From a virus, in the IMG/VR virus record IMGVR_UViG_3300042559_001123, positions 1 through 36,479 of that record: a stretch of 36,479 nucleotides of DNA, one strand, 5' to 3'. Below, piece by piece: positions 32,212 to 36,479 of this stretch. Each line of letters starts with the position of its first letter. The stretch's first letter is position 1. The notes under the pieces were generated by a model, which was not told the DNA's origin, searched no databases, and saw only the letters and a program-made list of their open reading frames with translations. The translations under genes were made by a program, and so were the position numbers.

Positions 32212-32924
32212 TTGGATGCCTCCTCCAGTTCAAATTCGACCGCTTCTGCAACTGATTCTGCCGCATCAGAAACCTCGGGATTGGTTACTAAAACCTCGGG
32301 CGCAGAAATGCTCTCGGTTTTCTTCTTGCGGAAGATCGGTTTGACCGCGACCGGCGCGACCGGCTCGGCAACAATGGCATTCCGCGCAATGTCCCGCGCC
32401 TCATCCTCGTCAGTCACTCCCGAGATACCGAATGCAACACGCACCGCCTCCTTGATTGCCTTGTGGCGAAGCATACGCCTCGGGAACTGCTTCCAAGGTT
32501 CAGTCGAACGGAAGCACTCGGAGAGGTATTCGGTCACCTTGGTGGCGTGACTGCGATCCTTGCGGTGGATCACGGCGGTCACCGAGTAGGGGTTCCCATC
32601 CGAGTCATCGGTGTAGTGGAACTCGATGCCGTCGAGTTGAGGTTGATTGTTGAGGAGATGCAACCACCCGTCCACAGACACTACCGGCGTGATTCCTCCC
32701 CGCGAAGGGAAGGCATAGATTTGACGGGTGAGAGGGTCGAGACCATAGCGGTTCGACACGGCGACGAGGGCGAGCAGTTCCTCGTTGGTCGCGCCCTTGA
32801 AGCAGGTCGCTTTGAGCGTATCGAGGAGTTTGGTTGGATCGACCGAAAGGCGGGTAGCCAAGACGGCGAGAGCGGATGCTTTTTGTTGCGGCTTGACCGC
32901 AAGGGTTGTTTCTGTAGTTTGCAT
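32208..32924 (-). CDS. recT: RecT-family single-strand annealing protein
   Basis: A 238-residue protein starting MQTTETTLAVKPQQKASALA. The core TLKATCFKGATNEELLALVA, with LDPLTRQIYAFPSRGGITPV and VSVDGWLHLLN, is the RecT/Redbeta-type signature of phage annealases (the RecT branch). It is followed by RKDRSHATKVTEYLSECFR and KAIKEAVRVAFGISG. An acidic C-terminal tail follows. It anneals the single strands made by the adjoining nuclease, aiding circularisation and repair. The ribosome site is weak; a perfect hairpin lies 20 nt upstream of the start. Confidence 0.92.
   Translation of the reverse strand: MQTTETTLAVKPQQKASALAVLATRLSVDPTKLLDTLKATCFKGATNEELLALVAVSNRYGLDPLTRQIYAFPSRGGITPVVSVDGWLHLLNNQPQLDGIEFHYTDDSDGNPYSVTAVIHRKDRSHATKVTEYLSECFRSTEPWKQFPRRMLRHKAIKEAVRVAFGISGVTDEDEARDIARNAIVAEPVAPVAVKPIFRKKKTESISAPEVLVTNPEVSDAAESVAEAVEFELEEASK
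32282..32296. promoter_or_regulatory. TGGTTACTAAAACCT copy inside recT
   Basis: An exact copy of the 15-bp word that also precedes two RHH genes. It lies in the 3' part of recT, 71 nt before the exonuclease start. Here the minus strand encodes VLVT, the same four residues it encodes at 33491. Confidence 0.5.
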
Positions 32925-32944
32925 TTTTCTATTGTGCTTTGATT

Positions 32945-32970
32945 GAGGGGCAGGGTCAGTCCTGCCCCTC
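32945..32970. terminator. Perfect 10-bp hairpin before recT
   Basis: GAGGGGCAGG and CCTGCCCCTC pair perfectly around a 6-nt loop that overlaps the stop codon of the small membrane-protein gene. The minus strand has no T-run after it, so on that strand it may be a processing or attenuation element rather than a full terminator. On the plus strand it is followed by GTTGTTTTC. Confidence 0.55.
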
Positions 32971-33102
32971 GTTGTTTTCATCATCGGTCTGGTCGAATAC
33001 CCATGTGGATAGACGCCCGAGGACGAAAGAGACGGCGCAAGCGCACAGGCACAGACCTGTGATGATTAGCTTGGCAACGAAAGGGTTTGTGAAGGGGTTC
33101 AT
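32956..33102 (-). CDS. Small single-span membrane protein
   Basis: A 48-residue protein starting MNPFTNPFVAKLIITGLCLC. One hydrophobic segment covers about residues 9-30, followed by a charged, acidic end (DQTDDENNEGQD). The ATG is in an ATGA overlap with the small gene upstream. Early phage membrane proteins of this size can act in superinfection exclusion, but nothing here proves it. Confidence 0.6.
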   Translation of the reverse strand: MNPFTNPFVAKLIITGLCLCACAVSFVLGRLSTWVFDQTDDENNEGQD

Positions 33103-33197
33103 AGTCTTTTGAGGATGGAGGTGTATTTGTGTGTCGGCTCGGATTTGAACCGCCCCACCCCGAGCCAGAGGGCGATGGCGACGATAATTTTCTTCAT
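33099..33197 (-). CDS. Very small protein with hydrophobic N-terminus
   Basis: A 32-residue ORF, MKKIIVAIALWLGVGRFKSE followed by a basic tail. Lys-Lys plus a hydrophobic core looks like a signal peptide or short membrane anchor. It is supported by exact ATGA overlaps with genes on both sides, matching the surrounding chain. No family can be assigned to so short a protein. Confidence 0.5.
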   Translation of the reverse strand: MKKIIVAIALWLGVGRFKSEPTHKYTSILKRL

Positions 33198-33361
33198 TGG
33201 TGGGATTCAATTAGCCGGTCGAGGTCGGCAATCTTGACAAGGCGGACTCGACCGATCTTTGCTGGCTTGAGCTTCCCGCACTCGATCCACCGATAGAGTG
33301 TGCGAAGTCCGATGGAGGCGTATGCCGCCGCATCCTCTGGGCGAAGGTAGGCGGGTTTCAT
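33194..33361 (-). CDS. Excisionase-like HTH (HTH_17/MerR-type) protein
   Basis: A 55-residue protein starting MKPAYLRPEDAAAYASIGLR. The pattern LRPEDAAAYASIGLRTLYRW, then CGKLKPAKIGRVRLVKIADL, is that of single-domain winged HTH proteins such as excisionases. With an integrase in the genome it is the best candidate for the recombination directionality factor. It could also be a transcription regulator. It directly follows the RHH run and starts in an ATGA overlap. Confidence 0.75.
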   Translation of the reverse strand: MKPAYLRPEDAAAYASIGLRTLYRWIECGKLKPAKIGRVRLVKIADLDRLIESHQ

Positions 33362-33486
33362 TGGCGCAGGACTGCTCGTCGAATGAACTCGGAGAGGGAG
33401 AGTCCCGTCCGCTTTGCTTCCCGCTTTGCCCAAATCGCGAGTTGCTTTTCGAGGCGGATGGATAGTGGGGTTCGGCATGGTTTCAT
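33358..33486 (-). CDS. Ribbon-helix-helix mini-protein 5
   Basis: A 42-residue ORF, MKPCRTPLSIRLEKQLAIWA at the start. It has the minimal RHH plan: a strand PLSIRL, a first helix EKQLAIWAKREAKRTG, and a second helix LSLSEFIRRAVLRQ. Length is the lower limit for an Arc/CopG dimer. ATGA overlaps at both ends tie it to the neighbouring RHH gene and the excisionase-like gene. The word TGGTTACTAAAACCT lies five bases upstream of its ATG and would cover the ribosome site. Confidence 0.7.
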   Translation of the reverse strand: MKPCRTPLSIRLEKQLAIWAKREAKRTGLSLSEFIRRAVLRQ

Positions 33487-33674
33487 TTTGTGGTTACTAA
33501 AACCTTTTCCAAAAAAAATTCGACTTGTCTGCTGGTCGGTCGTTTCCCAAGTCGAGCTTCACTTCTTATTTTTTCGACCAGTTCTCTTGGTAGCCGAATG
33601 GCGAATAGAGTCTTTGGTTGCTTGCGCGATTTGGAGGTAGTCTTCTGGTGTGAGGATGGTTTTTCTTGTTGCAT
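33483..33674 (-). CDS. Ribbon-helix-helix mini-protein 4
   Basis: A 63-residue basic protein. The first 24 residues (MQQEKPSSHQKTTSKSRKQP) are a charged tail. The RHH part is the strand TLFAIRLP, the helix RELVEKIRSEARLGKR and the helix TSRQVEFFLEKVLV. Its first 115 nt overlap the 3' part of the preceding RHH gene in another frame, an overprinting not seen elsewhere in the cluster. The stop codon overlaps the next RHH start by ATGA. No ribosome site is obvious. Confidence 0.65.
   Translation of the reverse strand: MQQEKPSSHQKTTSKSRKQPKTLFAIRLPRELVEKIRSEARLGKRPTSRQVEFFLEKVLVTTK
33491..33505. promoter_or_regulatory. TGGTTACTAAAACCT copy before RHH gene 5
   Basis: An exact copy, ending five bases upstream of the ATG of the 42-residue RHH gene and inside the end of RHH gene 4. 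GGTT and AACC form a short inverted repeat around ACTAA, suitable for a dimeric RHH protein. Confidence 0.55.
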
Positions 33675-33807
33675 GGGTGAGTGTCTCTTCAACAAATGCG
33701 GTGATGGTTAAGCCACGGGTTTTAGCCGCACGGCGAACACGCATGGCAAGAGTTCTCGGGATGTAAAACCCAATGACTTCTTTGTCTGGTGAGTGTTGGT
33801 TTGGCAT
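33559..33807 (-). CDS. Ribbon-helix-helix protein 3
   Basis: An 82-residue protein starting MPNQHSPDKEVIGFYIPRTL. The strand VIGFYIP, the helix RTLAMRVRRAAKTRG and the helix LTITAFVEETLTHAT form an RHH domain. A basic C-terminal extension (THATRKTILTPEDYLQIAQA, then RTGRKNKK) follows. The N-terminus MPNQ and the codons behind it repeat those of the next upstream RHH gene, suggesting duplication. Its 3' half is overprinted by RHH gene 4. A copy of TGGTTACTAAAACCT lies 20 nt upstream of the start. Confidence 0.7.
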   Translation of the reverse strand: MPNQHSPDKEVIGFYIPRTLAMRVRRAAKTRGLTITAFVEETLTHATRKTILTPEDYLQIAQATKDSIRHSATKRTGRKNKK

Positions 33808-33826
33808 GGAGTGAATTCCTAATTGA

Positions 33827-33865
33827 TGGTTACTAAAACCTGCAACAGATTTTTTTTGCAGGTTT
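33827..33865. promoter_or_regulatory. TGGTTACTAAAACCT copy fused to a 10-bp hairpin
   Basis: The 15-bp word (33827-33841) overlaps a perfect stem AAACCTGCAA / TTGCAGGTTT (33836-33845 and 33856-33865) with a 10-nt loop. On the plus strand a T-rich tract (CTATTTTTTGTTGTTTTT) follows, as in a terminator. On the minus strand the stem precedes RHH gene 3. The 114-nt gap in which it lies is the largest break in the early gene chain, so it may hold a promoter/operator. Confidence 0.6.
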
Positions 33866-33921
33866 CTATTTTTTGTTGTTTTTCCGCTTGACTCCCGCAT
33901 GGGGACTGGATTTGCGGACGA

Positions 33922-34080
33922 TTATTTTTTTTTTGAATCTCGGTGTTCGGTCAATTTTTGCCGAATGATCTCGGTCATGTTTGTGCCTTGTTTTTTGGCA
34001 AGGGCGGCAAGCATCTTGCGCTCCTCGGGAAGTAGCCAGATGGCGATCCTCGTCTTCTTGGGGTCTCTTTGGTTTGGCAT
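33922..34080 (-). CDS. Ribbon-helix-helix mini-protein 2
   Basis: A 52-residue protein, MPNQRDPKKTRIAIWLLPEE at the start. The strand KTRIAIWLLP, the helix EERKMLAALAKKQG and the helix TNMTEIIRQKLTEHR are a clean RHH fold of Arc/CopG size. AAGGA lies 9 nt upstream, inside the end of the preceding gene. The last codons lie in a run of ten A, where polymerase slippage could change the C-terminus. Its MPNQ start matches RHH protein 3. Confidence 0.75.
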   Translation of the reverse strand: MPNQRDPKKTRIAIWLLPEERKMLAALAKKQGTNMTEIIRQKLTEHRDSKKK

Positions 34081-34083
34081 AAT

Positions 34084-34260
34084 TCAAATCCTTTCGGCGA
34101 TGTATTCGCCACGGGTCTTGTCCCCTCGCCGGTGGTCGAGCCGATCCCATTCCTTCTGGGTCATTGTGACCGATTTGAGGATGCGGGTGCGCCCTTTGCC
34201 GGTTCCCGCCTTGCGCCCCGCGCCTTTGCGCTTTCCGCCGTGTGTTGGTTTTTTTTTCAT
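34084..34260 (-). CDS. Ribbon-helix-helix-like mini-protein 1
   Basis: A 58-residue very basic protein, MKKKPTHGGKRKGAGRKAGT at the start. The GGKRKGAGRK N-terminal tail is common in phage RHH-like proteins. It is followed by a strand RILKSVTMT, a helix QKEWDRLDHRRG and a second helix TRGEYIAERI. The domain is short but ordered as RHH. It starts in an ATGA overlap with the gene upstream and ends three bases before RHH gene 2. Confidence 0.6.
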   Translation of the reverse strand: MKKKPTHGGKRKGAGRKAGTGKGRTRILKSVTMTQKEWDRLDHRRGDKTRGEYIAERI

Positions 34261-34484
34261 AGTTTCCACACTCGTATGTCTCCGAATGTCTCCGCAATCG
34301 TCCAACCCATCAAAACCGAATCGTCCCGAGTAGAAGTGACCCGAGGAGGTTTTGCCGTGCGTGTAGCGCAATACCAATTGTCATCGGTGGTCACAATTTT
34401 TCGCGACCATGTGCAGGGTTGATACCATTCGACCTCTGCGATGTCCCAACCAAGGTGGGTCGCGATTGCTTCTTTGATGCTCAT
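34257..34484 (-). CDS. Small early protein, unknown function
   Basis: A 75-residue protein starting MSIKEAIATHLGWDIAEVEW. A first helix is followed by aromatic strands (YQPCTWSRKIVTTDDNWYCA) and an end VLMGWTIAETFGDIRVWKL. It has a strong ribosome site (GGGGAGG four bases before the ATG) and ATGA overlaps with both neighbours. No domain recognised. Confidence 0.65.
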   Translation of the reverse strand: MSIKEAIATHLGWDIAEVEWYQPCTWSRKIVTTDDNWYCATRTAKPPRVTSTRDDSVLMGWTIAETFGDIRVWKL

Positions 34485-34675
34485 AGAACCTCCCCGTTGC
34501 TCAATTGGAGTCCATGATGGGTGACATCGCGGAACTTCGCGAGGCATTCCTCGTAGGTTCCGTTGAGCCAAATTACATTGCCTTGCGCGAGCGTCCAGAC
34601 CCTCTCCCCGTGGGGGAGAGGGCGGTTGATGAGGCGCACGGCGCGTCCTGCTGGTGTTTTGCCGGTGAGTTCCAT
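34481..34675 (-). CDS. Small early protein containing a palindromic insert
   Basis: A 64-residue protein starting MELTGKTPAGRAVRLINRPL. Residues 19-25 (PLPHGER) are encoded by a perfect 23-base palindrome, and the peptide PLPHGER is familiar from REP-like palindromes that lie in coding DNA. The rest (VWTLAQGNVIWLNGTYEECL, then AKFRDVTHHGLQLSNG) looks like a small folded domain. The stop overlaps the next start (ATGA). Function unknown. Confidence 0.6.
   Translation of the reverse strand: MELTGKTPAGRAVRLINRPLPHGERVWTLAQGNVIWLNGTYEECLAKFRDVTHHGLQLSNGEVL
34600..34622. repeat. Perfect palindrome CCCTCTCCCC-GTG-GGGGAGAGGG
   Basis: A 10-bp perfect stem with a 3-base loop inside a small gene. It looks like a REP-type palindromic unit of bacterial chromosomes. 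It would form a very stable hairpin in the early mRNA and could pause polymerase or ribosomes. Confidence 0.85.
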
Positions 34676-34676
34676 G

Positions 34677-34868
34677 TCAGTTGAGGTTGAAGGCGGAACG
34701 GAAGTGTTCGTAGGAGTAGCACACATCACCGGCAAATGAGTAAACGCCAAGGTCGATGCGACCGGCTGGATACTTGCACCAGCAAAACTGCCACTTGGTT
34801 CCGCGCATCGTGAAGATTTCTTCGCCGGTTGCGGGTTTAAGGTATTCAACAAAGAGAGGTGAGGTCAT
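34677..34868 (-). CDS. Small early protein, aromatic-rich
   Basis: A 63-residue protein starting MTSPLFVEYLKPATGEEIFT. It is rich in Tyr, Phe, Trp and Cys (KWQFCWCKYPAGRIDLGVYS), suggesting a compact beta-rich domain, and ends YEHFRSAFNLN. It starts just downstream of the tRNA-like fragment at 34878-34905 and stops one base before the next gene. No ribosome site of note, no family recognised. Confidence 0.55.
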   Translation of the reverse strand: MTSPLFVEYLKPATGEEIFTMRGTKWQFCWCKYPAGRIDLGVYSFAGDVCYSYEHFRSAFNLN

Positions 34869-34877
34869 GGTCGTGAT

Positions 34878-34905
34878 TGGTTGGTGGCGCGGGGATCGAA
34901 CCCGC
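34878..34905 (-). other. tRNA 3'-end fragment with encoded CCA
   Basis: On the minus strand: T-stem GCGGG, loop TTCGATC, T-stem CCCGC, acceptor strand GCCACCA, discriminator A and CCA. The matching 5' acceptor strand (TGGTGGC) and a D arm are absent in the 75 bases upstream, which encode the end of the neighbouring protein. It is therefore a fragment, not a working tRNA. Such fragments mark attachment sites or past recombination with a tRNA gene. Confidence 0.65.
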
Positions 34906-34917
34906 GCCGAGGTGAAA

Positions 34918-35298
34918 TTAGAAGTTGTAGTCGTAGTGGTGGTAGTGACCCGCTCCCAAGACGCATCCAGTAGATCGGGTCGGATGACCAACCTCTTTCC
35001 AAGTGAACTTCCCGTCTCCAAGATCACGGCGGGTGCATTTGGTGATGTAGCCGAGTTTCTCATCGGGAGTGATTTCCCATCTTTGATCTCCCGAGGTGTG
35101 ACCACAGAACCCACCGGCGGAAAATTGCAAAGCATCGGGTTCTCCAGAATTGACCCCATTGAGAAGTTTCGCTTTGCCCCTTTGGAAAAGGACGCTTTTG
35201 CCGCTTTTGCTGACCCATGTGATGTATCCCGCATGGCAGTCGGAGTAGGTGCAGAATGTTGCGTGATCTCCAACTTTGAATGTTTCGGGTTTTGTCAT
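34918..35298 (-). CDS. First early gene: conserved phage protein with SH3/KOW-like start
   Basis: A 126-residue protein starting MTKPETFKVGDHATFCTYSD. The segment VGDHATFCTYSDCHAGYITW followed by SKSGKSVLFQRGKAKLLNG is recognisable from small proteins common in phages and mobile elements. There, GD.AT...SD.H...I..VSKSGK.V..QRD.A is a conserved block, probably a small beta-barrel. The C-terminus is His/Tyr-rich (GAGHYHHYDYNF). It is the first gene after the early promoter; the start at 35298 leaves a leader of about 50 nt. Function unknown. Confidence 0.7.
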   Translation of the reverse strand: MTKPETFKVGDHATFCTYSDCHAGYITWVSKSGKSVLFQRGKAKLLNGVNSGEPDALQFSAGGFCGHTSGDQRWEITPDEKLGYITKCTRRDLGDGKFTWKEVGHPTRSTGCVLGAGHYHHYDYNF

Positions 35299-35354
35299 TT
35301 TTTGTATTGGTTTTTGCTTTTTTGCCGGTGGCGTTGTGCCTCCGATCTGCAACC

Positions 35355-35382
35355 AATCTACACCATCTTGAATTCGCGTCAA
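35355..35382 (-). promoter_or_regulatory. Sigma70-like early promoter
   Basis: On the minus strand TTGACG (-35, 35382-35377) and TAGATT (-10, 35360-35355) are spaced by 16 bp. The expected start is about 50 nt before the first early ATG. The region upstream (35383-35469) is AT-rich and non-coding. It is the best promoter-like sequence in the window and could drive the whole overlapping chain of early genes. Confidence 0.65.
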
Positions 35383-35469
35383 TACACTTTTTCAAATTAT
35401 TTTTATGCCTCGCGGAACCGCATGGATGCTGACTCTGCGGTCGAGTAGGATTTTTTTCTGAAAAATATT

Positions 35470-36479
35470 TCACAAGTTCCACCACTTTTCCGCATCACGC
35501 CGAGAGACTAAATTGGCATAGGTTTTGTAGAGCAATTTCGGTGACTCATGCCCCATCTCAAACGAGGTCTTCGCGGCATCGCGGAAATGCGCGAGGTGAT
35601 ATGACGCGAACGAGTGGCGAAGCGAGTTCTTCGGCCATGCATCGAGCTTGAGAACCTCGCAAGCTATAGCAAATTGCTTTTTCATTTTTTTTTCAGAATG
35701 ACCGCCAAGCAAGTTCCCATGCAGGTCTCTGGGCATATGCCTCTCAAAAGCAGGGAGGATTTGAATGCTCCGAGGTTTTGCCGCCTCGCCTTGCTTGGAA
35801 TCAGATTTGCGAACGAGAATTTCGTTGTATTCCCAATCAATCGACCCGTGATCCATTCTTGTCATTTCCACGGATCGCAACCCCGCGAATCCGCCACACA
35901 CCAAGAATGTTTTGAACCATTGAGGAAACTCGGTTGCCAGCAATGAACTCATCTGGTCGGGCGTGAGAATCGCAACTCTGTATCCCTCGTCCTCCCGTGC
36001 AGGGGCGGAATAGAACGGATTGTCGCGGCAAATCGTGCGAACCCCGTGCGAGCGATACAAAGATTTGCAGACGGCAAAAACATTGAATTTCCCACGGGTC
36101 GTGAGGTCGAGTGTCTCGATCCATTTTTTGACTACCGGCTCGGTCAGTTCGACCGGCGCAATTCCGCCAAACCTCTCGACCAGCATCCCCACGCCCCACG
36201 CGAGTTGTCTGTAGGTGTCTGTTTTCACTTCCCTCTTTTTTTCCGCAAGGAACTCGGCGGCGAGATCGCGAAGCGCATCCCCTCGTTTTTTGCCGGTTGC
36301 ATTTGACCCCATCGAATGGGCAATGGCGATCTCCCCCGCTTCGCGGACTGCTTCCGCTTCGGTTCGGAAAAATTTTCGCGCCCTTTTCCCGTGGAGGGAT
36401 CGAGGGACATCCACCACCCACCTGTCTTTGGATGGATCGAATTTGGGGGAGAGCACTCGGTATTTCGCGGCGGTTTTCA
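35470..36479 (-). CDS. int: Tyrosine integrase (5' end continues at window start)
   Basis: A tyrosine recombinase of 345 residues when joined with bases 28-1. An N-terminal arm/core-binding part (FDPSKDRWVVDVPRSLHGKR) is followed by a SAM-like core-binding domain. The catalytic domain then shows Arg in GLRSVEM, Lys in the beta-hairpin (RKSDSKQGEAAK), NSLRHSFASY with Asn where the first His of HxxRH is usual, MGHESP, and the nucleophile Tyr in LLYKTYANLV. The catalytic C-terminal style resembles integrases of Verrucomicrobia. It integrates the phage at the tRNA-like attP upstream. It is the last gene in the transcription order, after lysis. Confidence 0.92.
   Translation of the reverse strand, partial: KTAAKYRVLSPKFDPSKDRWVVDVPRSLHGKRARKFFRTEAEAVREAGEIAIAHSMGSNATGKKRGDALRDLAAEFLAEKKREVKTDTYRQLAWGVGMLVERFGGIAPVELTEPVVKKWIETLDLTTRGKFNVFAVCKSLYRSHGVRTICRDNPFYSAPAREDEGYRVAILTPDQMSSLLATEFPQWFKTFLVCGGFAGLRSVEMTRMDHGSIDWEYNEILVRKSDSKQGEAAKPRSIQILPAFERHMPRDLHGNLLGGHSEKKMKKQFAIACEVLKLDAWPKNSLRHSFASYHLAHFRDAAKTSFEMGHESPKLLYKTYANLVSRRDAEKWWNL

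Noticed and set aside
33866-34297. A 143-codon basic ORF over the RHH cluster, or a slippage product at the ten-A run
   Set aside because: It reads the RHH genes in another frame, is low-complexity Arg/Lys/His, and has no ribosome site. Slippage at the A-run is possible but would only alter the last residues of one protein.

Overview
The window reads as one complete, circularly permuted genome of a temperate short-tailed phage of about 36.5 kb. Every gene I can support lies on the minus strand. The two window ends appear to be contiguous. The tyrosine integrase at the right end is open to the last base, and joining base 36479 to base 1 extends it in frame to an ATG at 28, with a purine-rich ribosome site upstream. 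This gives 345 residues in exactly 346 codons. Just upstream of that start (101-125) is the 3' end of a tRNA gene, a typical attP core. The host is a bacterium using Shine-Dalgarno sites. The integrase C-terminus reminds me of integrases seen in Verrucomicrobia, but that is only a weak inference.

Layout in the direction of transcription (right to left). A sigma70-like promoter at 35355-35382 starts an early region of very small genes (35298-32956), most joined by ATGA stop/start overlaps. Inside it sits a run of five ribbon-helix-helix (RHH) mini-proteins followed by an excisionase-like HTH protein (34260-33194). No CI/Cro-type repressor is visible. A recombination and replication module follows (32924-28080): RecT annealase, a Cas4/RecB-like nuclease with iron-sulfur cysteines, small DNA-binding-like proteins, a VRR-NUC nuclease, a DUF1376-type replication protein, a DnaC-like loader and a PD-(D/E)XK-like nuclease. 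The packaging and virion module (28093-4477) has a small-terminase candidate, an SSB-like protein, the large terminase, a proline-rich protein, a T7/BPP-1-like portal, a Bbp19-like protein, scaffold, a strong terminator, major capsid, tail tubes A and B, a cupin-like protein, a gp14-like protein, an internal virion protein with a C-terminal RlpA-like domain, and a 3206-residue polyvalent protein. Fibre genes (4433-1336) and a compact lysis cassette (1331-193) complete the circle back to attP and the integrase.

The virion genes are podovirus-like. There is no phage RNA or DNA polymerase, so transcription and replication must rely on the host through the DnaC-like and DUF1376 proteins.

The least explained signals are DNA-level. 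A palindrome AGGTGT-N4-ACACCT occurs exactly four times plus three near-copies, and the same 21 bp is read in different frames in two unrelated genes. A 15-bp word TGGTTACTAAAACCT occurs three times, each time just upstream of a gene start in or near the RHH cluster. A tandem 11-bp motif and an AT-rich stretch inside the DUF1376 gene could be the replication origin. A second tRNA 3'-end fragment with encoded CCA lies on the other side of the integrase.
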